Shown piece by piece: positions 36,172-45,610 of a stretch of DNA of 64,000 nucleotides. The stretch's first letter is position 1. Every line of letters begins with the position of its first letter. Made by a program: the position numbers and the translations under genes. Origin of the DNA: Sphingomonas hylomeconis (GTDB lineage Bacteria > Pseudomonadota > Alphaproteobacteria > Sphingomonadales > Sphingomonadaceae); the NCBI RefSeq assembly GCF_025370105.1, contig NZ_JANQBK010000008.1, positions 124,001 through 188,000 of the forward strand, read 5' to 3'. The notes beneath the pieces were generated by a model, which was given only the letters and a program-made list of their open reading frames with translations, ran no database searches and was not told where the DNA came from.

Positions 36172-38814
36172 ATGCCGCGATACCGTCGATCCAGCCTCCG
36201 GTATCTCGCCGCCCCGCTCGGGCTGCTGCTGATCGGTACGGCCGCACCGCCCGCGCCGCCGCCCGCTCCCGCGGCCGCCGCATGGCAGCGCTTTGCCGAT
36301 ACGCTCGGCGTGCGTTTTGCAATGATCGACAACAATCCGCCGTCCTGTCCGCCGACGTTCGCCGATTGCTTTACCGCGCAGCTCACGCTGACCCTGCCGC
36401 GCGATCTTCCGGCCAGCTCCGAACAGGCCGGGATGCGACTCTATTACGGGTTCGTCACGCGCCTGATCGGGTTCGACAGCGACGTCTTCCAAGATCGCTT
36501 CGTCAATGGCGACCTGCACGAATTGCGGCTGAAGCCCGGCGCCCGCCTGACGCCCGGATCACGCCATGTGATCACGCTGACCGGGCGCGGGAATTTCTTC
36601 TCCACCTCCTATGTCATGCCCAATTATTACGTCGTGACGCCCGCCGGCGCGGCGCTGACGGTGCGCGCCACCCGCGCGGTGATCGATCCTGAGACCGGCC
36701 TGGAAACACTGCCGTTCGCCGCGGCGATGACCGACGAACGGCGCCTGGCGCAGGGCAGCGCGCCCGACCGGACGCAGTGGCTGAGCCCGGCGCGTGCCTT
36801 CCAGCGCTACGCCAGCTGGGACGCGGCGAGCGCGCCGGCGGTGTCGGCGCGCCCGACCGCGATCCTGCCCACGCCGGCATTCGAGACGGCCGTGCCCGGC
36901 GCAGCCGTGGACCTAAGCGGCGGCGTGACGCTGGCGTTGCGCGGCATCACGCGCGCGCCGCTGGCGGCCGCCCTGACGCAGCTTGCCGGTGCGGGCGCAC
37001 GCGAGCGGCGCGGCGGCGTGTCGCTGACGATCACGATCGATCCGGCGCTGCGGCTGGCCGAGCTCCCGCAGGATCTGTCCCGCCGCGCCGAACGCTATGC
37101 CATCACGGTCGGCGATCGCGCGATCGCGATCGTGGCGGCGACGGGCGACGGCGCCGCGGCGGCGCTCAACGCGCTGGCGCAAGAGACTGCGCGGGGGAAC
37201 GGCACGATCGGCCGGTTCCGCATCGCGGATGCGCCGCGCTACGACTTTCGCGGGCTGCACATCGATGTCGCGCGCAATTTTCATGGTGCACGCGAACTGA
37301 CCGTGCTGCTCGACCAGATGGCGCGCTACCGGCTGAACAAGCTGCATCTGCATCTCGGCGACGACGAGGGCTGGCGGCTGCAGATTCCCGCGCTCCCCGA
37401 ACTGACCGAGATTGGCGGGTTTCGCTGCCATGATCCGGCCGAGGACCGCTGCCTGCTGCCGCAGCTCGGCGCGGGCCCCGATCGCGCCGCACCGCAGAAC
37501 GGCTTCCTGACCCGCGACGCCTATATCGCGCTGCTCCGCGCGGCCAAGGCGCGGCATATCGAGGTGATCCCGTCGTTCGACATGCCGGGCCACAGCCGCG
37601 CGGCGGTGCGATCGATGGAGGCGCGCTATCGCCGGCTAATGCGCAGCGGCAATCGCACCGCGGCGGAACGCTACCGGCTGGTCGAACCCGGCGATACGAC
37701 GCGCTATCGCAGCATCCAGAATTACGACGACAACACGCTCAACCCGTGCCTGCCGGCCACCTATCGCTTCGTCGAGACCGTGCTGGACGGGCTGCAGGCG
37801 ATGCACGTCGCGGCCGGCGCGCCGCTCAGGACCTATCATATCGGCGCGGACGAGACCGCCGGCGCGTGGACGGAATCGCCCGCCTGCCGCGCGGCGGCGC
37901 CAGGCGGCGTGGTCGACGGCCACCGCGTGGGTGCCGACTTTATCGAGCGCGTCGCCGGTATCCTCGCCCGGCGCGGCGTTACCGCGGCGGGCTGGAGCGA
38001 CGGCATGGGCCATGCCGATCCCGCCAAGCTGCCGGCCGGGGTGCAGGGCAATGTCTGGGCGATGCTGCTCGACGATGCGCCGGCGGTCGCGCATCGCCAG
38101 GCCAATGCCGGCTGGCGCACGATCGTGTCGGTGCCGGACATCACCTATCTCGACCACCCGGCGGCGACCGATCCCGACGAGCCGGGCTATGACTGGGCAT
38201 CACGCGGCACCGATCTGCTCAAGGTCTTCTCGCTGCTGCCGGACAATCTGCCGGCCAATGCCAGCGTGATGCGCGATCTGCTCGGGCGGCCGGGCAAGGC
38301 CGCCGACCCGCGCCCGCGACAGGCCGGCGCGGCATTCACCGGGGTACAGGCGCATCTGTGGAGCGAAACGGTGCGCAGCGACGCGCGGGTCGACTATATG
38401 CTGTTCCCGCGCCTGCTCGCGCTGGCCGAGCGCGCCTGGCATCGCGCGCCGTGGGAGCCGTCCTACGCGCCGGGCACCAGCTATGCCTATGACGACGGCA
38501 AGGTCGACGGCAAGGCGCTGCTCGCCGATTGGGCCCGGATGCGCCTGGTGCTGGCGGCGCAGATGGCATTGCTCGACCGCGACGGCATTCGCTACCGCAT
38601 CACCCCGCCGGGCGCGCGGATCGCCGGCGGGCGGCTCGAAGCGAACACCGAGCTGCCCGGCATGCGCGTGGAGTGGCGCCCGATCGGGACCGCGGCGTGG
38701 CGCGGCTATGACGCGCCGGTGACGGTCGACGCGGATGTCGAGGTGCGGGCGCGCTCGGCCGATGGCCGCCGCGCCAGCCGCGCGATCATCGTACGGCGGC
38801 GCGGCGGGAGCTGA
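36172..38814 (+). CDS. GH20 beta-N-acetylhexosaminidase (chitobiase type)
   Basis: An 880-residue exported exo-enzyme. After a signal peptide (~1-25) come a chitobiase-type N-terminal carbohydrate-binding domain (~40-165), a GH20b domain (~215-345), the GH20 (beta/alpha)8 catalytic domain (from YDFRGLHIDVARNFHG) and a C-terminal Ig-like domain. The catalytic pair is D560-E561 in HIGADETAGAW; EVIPSFDMPGHSRAA is also diagnostic. It releases terminal GlcNAc from chitobiose or other glycans. It is divergent from the TBDR and stands ~500 bases from the nag regulon. Confidence 0.95.
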   Translation: MPRYRRSSLRYLAAPLGLLLIGTAAPPAPPPAPAAAAWQRFADTLGVRFAMIDNNPPSCPPTFADCFTAQLTLTLPRDLPASSEQAGMRLYYGFVTRLIGFDSDVFQDRFVNGDLHELRLKPGARLTPGSRHVITLTGRGNFFSTSYVMPNYYVVTPAGAALTVRATRAVIDPETGLETLPFAAAMTDERRLAQGSAPDRTQWLSPARAFQRYASWDAASAPAVSARPTAILPTPAFETAVPGAAVDLSGGVTLALRGITRAPLAAALTQLAGAGARERRGGVSLTITIDPALRLAELPQDLSRRAERYAITVGDRAIAIVAATGDGAAAALNALAQETARGNGTIGRFRIADAPRYDFRGLHIDVARNFHGARELTVLLDQMARYRLNKLHLHLGDDEGWRLQIPALPELTEIGGFRCHDPAEDRCLLPQLGAGPDRAAPQNGFLTRDAYIALLRAAKARHIEVIPSFDMPGHSRAAVRSMEARYRRLMRSGNRTAAERYRLVEPGDTTRYRSIQNYDDNTLNPCLPATYRFVETVLDGLQAMHVAAGAPLRTYHIGADETAGAWTESPACRAAAPGGVVDGHRVGADFIERVAGILARRGVTAAGWSDGMGHADPAKLPAGVQGNVWAMLLDDAPAVAHRQANAGWRTIVSVPDITYLDHPAATDPDEPGYDWASRGTDLLKVFSLLPDNLPANASVMRDLLGRPGKAADPRPRQAGAAFTGVQAHLWSETVRSDARVDYMLFPRLLALAERAWHRAPWEPSYAPGTSYAYDDGKVDGKALLADWARMRLVLAAQMALLDRDGIRYRITPPGARIAGGRLEANTELPGMRVEWRPIGTAAWRGYDAPVTVDADVEVRARSADGRRASRAIIVRRRGGS

Positions 38815-38892
38815 GTATTGAACTCACAAATGACCGCTATCGGCGCCAAGGCCGGACGGGCGTTATTGGTGGAAAGTTGCCCATCTCATTGA

Positions 38893-38927
38893 TCGTCACC
38901 CCGGGCTTGCCCCGGGGTCCCGCTTCT
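38893..38927 (+). repeat. Extragenic palindromic repeat, copy 1
   Basis: TCGTCACCCCGGGCTTGCCC continues into CGGGGTCCCGCTTCT; it contains the hairpin CCCCGGGCttgCCCCGGGG. It matches the second copy in inverted orientation with about two mismatches over 37 bases. Similar elements are common in alphaproteobacterial intergenic regions. Confidence 0.8.
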
Positions 38928-39237
38928 CATCTTCTGCCGCGATGGCGCATCCTCGCGCGTGTTTTTACATCATGGCAGATCGATATCGCGGCGCCCTGTA
39001 GGTCGGCGTGACTGCTGGATCGCCGGCACGCATTCAGCAGCATCGGGCCGGCGACGGATCCGACTTCTGCCGGCAGTATCGCCTCCACCGTCTGGTTTAT
39101 GCCAGCCAAGCACAGTCTATTTCCGATGCCATCGCACAGGAAGCGGCCCAAATGCTGGCGGCGTGCATGTAAGGTCGCGCTGATCGGATGTGGCAATCCC
39201 GCGTGGCCGGGATATGATGATACGATGGCGTAGGCCG

Positions 39238-39272
39238 AAAAGCGGGACCCCGGGTCAAGCCCGGGGTGACGA
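39238..39272 (-). repeat. Extragenic palindromic repeat, copy 2 (inverted)
   Basis: AAAGCGGGACCCCGGGTCAA continues into GCCCGGGGTGACGAT; it is the inverted partner of the copy at 38893-38927. The pair could form a large stem or act as a bidirectional transcription barrier between the GH20 and GntR genes. Confidence 0.8.
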
Positions 39273-39333
39273 TAGGATCAGGTCTGTAATGGGGCGGGAG
39301 CCGACAGGCCGATACACGATCCTACCTCCAAAA

Positions 39334-40098
39334 TCAGCTGCCGTTGATCTCGGAGATGAAGTCGTAGGAATCGCCGCGGTACCAGCTCTTGGTGAATTCG
39401 ATCATCTGATCGCGGACGTTGAAGCCTCGGCGCTCGATGTACAGCGCCGGGGCATCCACCACGGTGCCGAGCAATTCCGCCTGCGCGGCATCGAACGAGA
39501 CGGCACGCAGACGCTGCAGCGCGCGCACCGGGCGGTTGCCGTGCGCCTCCAGCGCGGCATAGAGCGACGCGCCGACTTCATCCACCGACGACAAAGCGAA
39601 GCTCGGCACGGTGGTCATCTCGATCGCCATCGCCTCGCCATCGGCGCAGCGCACGCGGTGAAAGCGCAGCACGCGCGAGCCGAGGCTCTCGCCGAACACC
39701 AATGCTTCCTCGCTGGTGATCCGGCCGCTGCCGCGTTCGACCCATTCCGACGTCACCGTGCGGCCGGACGCGGCCATATCCTCGCTGAACGAGGTGATCG
39801 TGGCATATTGCTTGTCGATCCGCGAGGCGACGTAGGTGCCCGATCCCTGCTGCCGGACGAGCAGCCCTTCCTCGACCAGACCCGATATCGCCTTGCGCAC
39901 GGTGATGCGCGAAATATCTAGCCGCGCAGAGATTTCGCGTTCCGGCGGCAGCGTCGCGCGCGGCTTGAGATCGCCGTCCTCGATGCGCTGACGAATGGCG
40001 TCCTGCAACTGCAGGTAGAGCGGCCCCGGTGAATCGCCGCTCGTCATCGTGATGCGATCGAAGAATTCGAACTTGGGGGGGGATGGGTCCGCCGTCAT
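39334..40098 (-). CDS. GntR/HutC-family regulator, likely of GlcNAc genes
   Basis: A ~254-residue GntR protein with a UTRA effector domain. The winged helix-turn-helix is PLYLQLQDAIRQRIEDGDL...LDISRITVRKAISGLVEEG, and RQQGSGTYVAS marks its end; the UTRA domain follows (ITSFSEDMAASGR...). The start is uncertain: ATG 40098, GTG 40122 or ATG 40047. It is the last gene of the EI-EIICB operon. By analogy with NagQ/NagR it should sense GlcNAc-6-phosphate or GlcN-6-phosphate and repress the nag genes. Confidence 0.88.
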   Translation of the reverse strand: MTADPSPPKFEFFDRITMTSGDSPGPLYLQLQDAIRQRIEDGDLKPRATLPPEREISARLDISRITVRKAISGLVEEGLLVRQQGSGTYVASRIDKQYATITSFSEDMAASGRTVTSEWVERGSGRITSEEALVFGESLGSRVLRFHRVRCADGEAMAIEMTTVPSFALSSVDEVGASLYAALEAHGNRPVRALQRLRAVSFDAAQAELLGTVVDAPALYIERRGFNVRDQMIEFTKSWYRGDSYDFISEINGS

Positions 40099-40158
40099 GC
40101 GCACGGAGTGCCTCGTATCCACCCCCGGATCAATCGCGATTGTTACGCCGGCGCACGC

Positions 40159-41874
40159 TTATCCCGCCAGCAGATGATAGGCCCCCGCCGCCGCGCGGAA
40201 ATAGCGCCCGGGATAGGCGCGATCCAGCGCCGCCATATCGACCCGGGCGGCATCGGCGACGGTGACGATGGTGCGCGATCCGCACGGTATCGCCGAACGG
40301 ATATTGCCCTGCCCGCCGAACAGAGCGGCCATGACCGCGCTATCCACGGCATCCGGTGCGGGTGCGGGCGTGGGCGCGATCGCGGGCGCAGCCGTCGGCG
40401 GTGCCGCCGCATCGCGCTGCCAGGCGCGGCGGATCGCATCGGCGATGCTATCCGCCGCCGGCCCGACCACCACCTGCAGCCCGCGCTCGCCCACGGCGAT
40501 CGAGCCGCGCGATCCGAGCGCGGTGAGCCGGGCGTCGTTCACCGCGGCACGATCGTGCAGCACGAGGCGCAGGCGCGTGGTGCAGGCCGATACCTCCGCC
40601 AGATTGCGATCGCCGCCCAGCGCTTCGACAAAGGCGCGACCGCGATCGTCGATGCCGAGCGGTGCGGCGATCGGCTCGGGCGTTGCCGAGACCGGCTCGC
40701 GCCCCGGCGTTTGGAGGTTGAAGCGCCGGATCGCGAAACTGAACGCGAAATAATAGAGCGCGAAATAGACCGCGCCGATCGGGAGCAGCAGCAGCGGCCG
40801 CGTCGCCAGCCGGTAGTTGAGCAGATAATCGAACAGGCCGGCGGAAAAGCCGAACCCGAGCCGCACGCCGAGCAGATCGAGCACCGCCATCGCCAGCCCC
40901 GTGAGCAGCGCGTGGATCACGTACAAAGCGGGGGCCAGGAACATGAAGGTGAATTCGATCGGCTCGGTCACCCCGGTGAGGAACGAGGTCAGCCCGAGCG
41001 ACAGGAACATGCCGCCGACCGCGGCGCGGCGATCCGGGCGCGCCTGCCGCCACATCGCGAGACACGCGGCGGGCAGGCCGAACATCATCACCGGGAAGAA
41101 GCCGGCCATGAACGCGCCCGCCGCCGGATCCCCGGCGAAGAAGCGGTTGAGATCGCCGGTCGCGCCCTTGAAATCGCCGAGCACGAACCAGGCGATGTTG
41201 TTGAGAATATGGTGCAGCCCGGTGACGATCAGCAGACGATTGAGCGCGCCGTATGCGAATAGGCCGAGCGGGCCGGCCTGCGCGACGCCGTAGCTAAGAT
41301 GGTCGACGCCGGCCTTGAGGATCGGATAGCCGAGCCCGAACGCGGCGGCGAGGACGAGCCCGACCATGCCGCTGAGGATCGGCACCAGCCGTCGACCGGC
41401 GAAGAAGGAAAGATATTCGGGCAGGCGCAGCGTATGATAGCGGTTGTAGAGCGTGCCCGCCGCGATGCCCGACAGGATACCCGCGGGCACACTGAGCTTG
41501 GCCATTTCCTTGTCGCGCCATGCCGCCGCCAGCGTGTTCCGCACCCCTTCATCCAGTATCCCTGGCGGCAGCGCGTCTGCCGGCAGCTGGATCAATTGTT
41601 TGGCACCCTCGATCAGCACGAGAAAGCCGACCGCCCCGGCCAGGCCGGCGGCGCCATGCTGCTCGCGCGCGATGCCGACGCCGACGCCGATCGCGAACAA
41701 CAGCCCGAGATGCGCAAAGATCGCATCGCCCGCCCCTGCCACGAACGGCAGGTTGAGCAGATCGGGCTGCCCGATGCGCAGCATGATGCCGGCCACCGGC
41801 AGTACCGCGATCGGCAGCATCAGCGCGCGGCCGAGCACCTGCAGCCGCTCCTGGATCGTCTGCATCATGCTCAT
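40159..41874 (-). CDS. nagE: PTS N-acetylglucosamine-type EIICB with an extra EIIB-like domain
   Basis: A 571-residue permease. Residues 1-~390 are the EIIC membrane domain (with GITGLHH-like VTGLHHILNN and TGVTEPIEFTFMFLAP). An EIIB domain has its phospho-cysteine in SACTTRLRL (C431), and after an Ala/Pro linker a second, short EIIB-like segment (~513-571) carries IPCGSRTIVTV, with a Cys at the equivalent place. It imports and phosphorylates GlcNAc using phosphate from the coupled EIIA-HPr-EI protein; the ATG at 41874 overlaps that gene's stop (ATGA). Glucose as substrate is less likely given the nag context. Confidence 0.93.
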   Translation of the reverse strand: MSMMQTIQERLQVLGRALMLPIAVLPVAGIMLRIGQPDLLNLPFVAGAGDAIFAHLGLLFAIGVGVGIAREQHGAAGLAGAVGFLVLIEGAKQLIQLPADALPPGILDEGVRNTLAAAWRDKEMAKLSVPAGILSGIAAGTLYNRYHTLRLPEYLSFFAGRRLVPILSGMVGLVLAAAFGLGYPILKAGVDHLSYGVAQAGPLGLFAYGALNRLLIVTGLHHILNNIAWFVLGDFKGATGDLNRFFAGDPAAGAFMAGFFPVMMFGLPAACLAMWRQARPDRRAAVGGMFLSLGLTSFLTGVTEPIEFTFMFLAPALYVIHALLTGLAMAVLDLLGVRLGFGFSAGLFDYLLNYRLATRPLLLLPIGAVYFALYYFAFSFAIRRFNLQTPGREPVSATPEPIAAPLGIDDRGRAFVEALGGDRNLAEVSACTTRLRLVLHDRAAVNDARLTALGSRGSIAVGERGLQVVVGPAADSIADAIRRAWQRDAAAPPTAAPAIAPTPAPAPDAVDSAVMAALFGGQGNIRSAIPCGSRTIVTVADAARVDMAALDRAYPGRYFRAAAGAYHLLAG

Positions 41875-44411
41875 CGGCTTTCCTCCACCAGCAGGGCCCG
41901 TACCGCGTCGGCCGATTGCAGGCCGCGCGCACGATCGGCGAGCGCGCGGCAATCGTCGGCCGACCAGCGCGCCAGCACGCGCTTGATCTCGGGAATGGCG
42001 CGCGGCACGGCCGACAGCTCGACACAGCCCAGCCCGACGAGCAACGGCGCGACGCGTGCGTCGGAAGCCATGCCGCCGCACAGGCCGAGCCAGCGGCCGT
42101 GCCGCCGTGCCGCGGCGCCGGTCAGCGCAATCGCCGCGATCACCGCGGGATGCAGCGCATCGACGCGCGACACGAGCGCGGCGTTGCCGCGGTCCATCGC
42201 GAGCACATATTGCGTGAGATCGTTGCTGCCGATCGACAGGAAATCGGCATGTTGCGCGAGCTGATCGGCGAGCAGCACCGCGGCCGGCGTCTCGACCATG
42301 ATGCCGATCTGCGGGAACGGAAAATCGCCGAGCCGTGCGCATTCCTCGCGCGCGATCGCGCGGACCTGCTCGATCTCGCCGACATCGACGACCATCGGCA
42401 GCATGATGCGCAATTGCTCGGCCGGAACGCCGCGCAGGATCGCGCGCAGTTGCGTGCGCAGCAGATCGGGCGCCTGCAGCGACACGCGGATGCCGCGCAT
42501 GCCGAGCGCGGGGTTTTCCTCCGCCGGCATGGCGAGATAGGGCAGTGGCTTGTCCCCGCCGACGTCGAGCGTGCGGATGATCAGCGGGCGCCCCTGCAGC
42601 GCCGCGGCAATGGCGGCATAGGAGGCACGCTGGCTTTCCTCGTCCGGCGCGCTCGCCGCCTCGGCAAAGAGGAATTCGGTGCGCAGCAGACCGCAGCCTT
42701 CCGCGCCCTGCGCGACCGCCGCGGTCGCATCGGCGACCGAGCCGATATTGGCGAACACCTCGATCCGTGCGCCATCGGCCAGCCGGCAATCCTGCGCGGC
42801 GCCCTGCAGCAGTTGCGCGCGCGCATCGCGGCTGCGCGCCTGCTCCGCGTCGAACCAGGCGAGCAGCGCGGCATCGGGCGATGGATCGAGCCACCCGTCG
42901 TCCGCATCGAGCATGGCCTTCTGCCCGGCCTCCAGCGCGAGCACGCGGTCGCCCGCCGCGACGAGCATCGGAATGCCGGCCGCCGCCGCGAGGATCGCGG
43001 CATGCGACGTGGTGCCGCCGCGCGCGGTGCAGATGCCCGCGATCAGCCCTTCGGGCAGGCCGATGAGAAAGGACGGGGCGAGTTCGTCGCAGAGCACGAT
43101 CGCGCCGGGCGGCGGCAACAACGCCCCGGTGGCATCGTCCCCCGACAGCGTGGCGAGCAGGCGCCGCTCGACATCGCGCAGATCGATCGCGCGCTCGCGC
43201 AGGCGCGCGTTGGCCGAGGCGGCAAGCTCGGCCTCCTGCCGCCGCGACGCGTGGCGCCAGGCGGCGGCGGCGCTCGCGCCGTCGCCGATGGCGCTGTCGG
43301 CGGCAGCGACGAGCGCGGCATCGCTCAGGATCGCGAGATGCGCCTCGGCGATGTCGACGGCGGCACCGGTGGCGCGCGCAATCGTGTCGCCCAGGCCGGC
43401 GGACAGTGCCGCCACCGCCCCATCCAGCGCGGCGCGTTCCTGCGCCACGCCGTGGCCGGTCTCGGGAACCGCCTGATCGATGCCATCGAGCCGGAAGATC
43501 GTGCCCATCGCCAGCCCGGGCGACGCCACCACGCCCGCGATGCGCCCCGCCGCGGCTGGCGGCGGCAGGCGGCCCGGGCGGTGCTCGGCGGTGGTCGCCG
43601 CCTGGGCCACCAGCTGCGCCTCGGCCGCGCCGAGCGTTTCGAGCAGATCGGCGATCGCCAGCGCGGATTCACGCGCCTGCCCGCCCACCGCGCGAATCTC
43701 GAGTTCGGCGCCGAGCCGCGCATCGAGCGTCATCAGGTTGGTGGTGCTGCCGGCATCGGCGGTGCGGCCGTCGCACGACAGCGTGATCGTGGCGGTCTGC
43801 CGGCGGGCGAGCTCGGCAATCCGCGCCGACGGTCGCGCGTGCAGCCCGTGCGGCAGCGTCAGCGTGACGAACACATGCGCGGTCGAGCGCGATGCGTCGC
43901 TTGCCACGCCCGCGGCGTCGGTGGCCGTGGGGCTGGCCGAGGCAATCGCGGAGAAGAGGATGTCGCCCGCCCGGATCGGCCCGGGCGTGCGCGCCGCCGG
44001 CTTAAGCGTGGCGCCGCCGACGATGAGGATCGGCGTGAGCAGGCTCGCGGCCCCCGCCCCCACCGTGTCCGCGTCGAAGCGCAATAGGGCGTCGCCGCAG
44101 CGCACCTGTTGGCCGATCGCGACCAGCGGCTCGAACCCGCGCCCACCCAGCGCGACCGTATCGATCCCGACATGGATCAGCACTTCGATGCCGTGCGCAT
44201 GCTTCACGGTGACCGAATGGCCGGTCGCGGCCAGACCGACGATGACGCCGTCGATTGGCGCCCGAACGCGTTCCTCAAGCGGGTCGATCGCCAGCCCCTC
44301 GCCGACCAGCCCCTGCGCGAACGCCGCATCGGGCACGTCGGACAGCAAGCGCAGCATCCCGGAAAAGGGTGCGCGTATCTCGATTTCGGGTCCGATTGCT
44401 GCTGCGCTCAA
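41871..44411 (-). CDS. PTS EIIA-HPr-enzyme I fusion protein
   Basis: One polypeptide contains three soluble PTS parts in order: EIIA of the glucose family (phospho-His H80 in EVLIHVGIDT), HPr (H191 in PHGLHARPSA) and enzyme I (H470 in GGTTSHAAIL, and C-terminal LCGGMASD). I prefer the TTG at 44411 (846 residues) because GGGGGA is spaced seven bases before it; TTG 44426 is an alternative, and no in-frame ATG exists nearby. It takes phosphate from PEP and passes it to the EIICB encoded next. Such fusions serve GlcNAc uptake in Caulobacter and Xanthomonas relatives. Confidence 0.94.
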   Translation of the reverse strand: MSAAAIGPEIEIRAPFSGMLRLLSDVPDAAFAQGLVGEGLAIDPLEERVRAPIDGVIVGLAATGHSVTVKHAHGIEVLIHVGIDTVALGGRGFEPLVAIGQQVRCGDALLRFDADTVGAGAASLLTPILIVGGATLKPAARTPGPIRAGDILFSAIASASPTATDAAGVASDASRSTAHVFVTLTLPHGLHARPSARIAELARRQTATITLSCDGRTADAGSTTNLMTLDARLGAELEIRAVGGQARESALAIADLLETLGAAEAQLVAQAATTAEHRPGRLPPPAAAGRIAGVVASPGLAMGTIFRLDGIDQAVPETGHGVAQERAALDGAVAALSAGLGDTIARATGAAVDIAEAHLAILSDAALVAAADSAIGDGASAAAAWRHASRRQEAELAASANARLRERAIDLRDVERRLLATLSGDDATGALLPPPGAIVLCDELAPSFLIGLPEGLIAGICTARGGTTSHAAILAAAAGIPMLVAAGDRVLALEAGQKAMLDADDGWLDPSPDAALLAWFDAEQARSRDARAQLLQGAAQDCRLADGARIEVFANIGSVADATAAVAQGAEGCGLLRTEFLFAEAASAPDEESQRASYAAIAAALQGRPLIIRTLDVGGDKPLPYLAMPAEENPALGMRGIRVSLQAPDLLRTQLRAILRGVPAEQLRIMLPMVVDVGEIEQVRAIAREECARLGDFPFPQIGIMVETPAAVLLADQLAQHADFLSIGSNDLTQYVLAMDRGNAALVSRVDALHPAVIAAIALTGAAARRHGRWLGLCGGMASDARVAPLLVGLGCVELSAVPRAIPEIKRVLARWSADDCRALADRARGLQSADAVRALLVEESR

Positions 44412-44587
44412 CGCGAATTCCCCCAAAACCCAATATCATTGCCCGTGCGCCGCTGTCGCGGTCGATGCGGATGCCGAAGCGATTAAGCCGTTTACAATAC
44501 CAATTCAAGGCTGATACAAGACCAAATATCGCCGGACGATGGGGATGATGAGGCTGCCGGCATCGGCTGGCAGTGCGAGGGGACGTG

Positions 44588-45610
44588 ATGAGCCGGACGT
44601 TGATGTGGTTGGAGGCGGCCTCCGCCTCGAAGGTCGTAGCCGAACAGCTGGCGCAGAATGGCGGCGTCCTGGCCGCGATCGCCGCCGCGCTGGCCGAGAC
44701 GCCGGCGCCGGTCGTCGTGACCTGCGCGCGGGGCAGTTCCGATCATGCCGCCGGCTATCTGAAGTTCCTGCTCGAAACCCGCGCCGGCACGCTCGTCGCC
44801 TCGCTGCCGCCATCGGTGGCGTCGATCTACGAAACGCTGCCGCGGATCGGCGACGGTGTCTGCGTCGCCATCTCGCAATCCGGGCGATCGACCGATCTGC
44901 TGTCCACCGTGGAAGCAATGCAGCGCGACAAGGTGCGGGTGATCGCGATGGTCAACGACGCCGACTCCCCCCTGGCGGCGATGGCCGATTTCGTCGTGCC
45001 GCTGCACGCCGGCGTCGAGCGCAGCGTGGCGGCGACCAAGAGCTATATCGCGACCCTGTTCGCCGGCCTGCACCTGACCAGCGTACTCGCGCCGGCGACC
45101 TTGCCGTCGTCACTGCTGGCGGCACTGCCGCAGCAGCTCGATCAGGCCTGGGCGCTGGACTGGACGCCGCTGATCGATGCGCTGGCCGACGCGCGCGGGC
45201 TTTATGTCATCGGCCGCGGTGCCGGGCTTGCCGTGGCGGCGGAGGCGGCGCTCAAGTTCAAGGAAACCTGCGCGCTGCACGCCGAGGCGTTCAGCGCCGC
45301 CGAGGTCCGGCACGGCCCGATGGCGCTGTTCGATGCGGACCTGCCGTTGCTGGTGTTCCGGCAGGACGATGCGGCGGCCGACAGCATCGACGCGCTGGTG
45401 GATATCGCCGTCGGCCAGGGCTGCCGCGTGTTCGTCACCGGCCGTGCACGGGCGGGCGCGACCGCCCTGCCGGTGATCGACGCGCCGGCGATCGTCCAGC
45501 CGCTGTTGCAGATCCAGTCCTTCTACCGCGCCGCCAACGATCTGGCGCTGCGCCGCGGGCTGGACCCCGACAATCCGCCGTTGCTGCGCAAGGTGACGGT
45601 GACGGTGTGA
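44588..45610 (+). CDS. Glucosamine-6-phosphate deaminase, SIS type (NagB-II)
   Basis: A 340-residue protein with two SIS domains, related to the isomerase half of GlmS but without the glutaminase domain. Visible are CARGSSDHAAGY and SISQSGRSTDLL-like ISQSGRSTDLL in the first SIS domain and VIGRGAGLAVAAEAALKFKET in the second. In nag loci of this build it converts glucosamine-6-phosphate to fructose-6-phosphate plus ammonia. ATG 44588 has GAGGGGA upstream. It is divergent from the PTS operon and coupled by TGATG to nagA. Confidence 0.92.
   Translation: MSRTLMWLEAASASKVVAEQLAQNGGVLAAIAAALAETPAPVVVTCARGSSDHAAGYLKFLLETRAGTLVASLPPSVASIYETLPRIGDGVCVAISQSGRSTDLLSTVEAMQRDKVRVIAMVNDADSPLAAMADFVVPLHAGVERSVAATKSYIATLFAGLHLTSVLAPATLPSSLLAALPQQLDQAWALDWTPLIDALADARGLYVIGRGAGLAVAAEAALKFKETCALHAEAFSAAEVRHGPMALFDADLPLLVFRQDDAAADSIDALVDIAVGQGCRVFVTGRARAGATALPVIDAPAIVQPLLQIQSFYRAANDLALRRGLDPDNPPLLRKVTVTV

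Larger units (their letters stand above)
38815..39333. other. Gene-free stretch bounded by inverted palindromic repeats
   Basis: No supported gene. Two copies of a GC-rich palindromic element face each other at 38893-38927 and 39238-39272. The ~310 bases between them have lower coding regularity; a minus-strand frame at 38927-39196 reads 89 codons (with RFLCDGIGNRLCLAGINQTV) but has no recognisable family and could be a decayed remnant. Confidence 0.5.

Noticed and set aside
38927-39196. 89-codon minus-strand ORF between the palindromic repeats
   Set aside because: No ribosome site, family motif or neighbour support; kept only as a possible remnant in the gap description.
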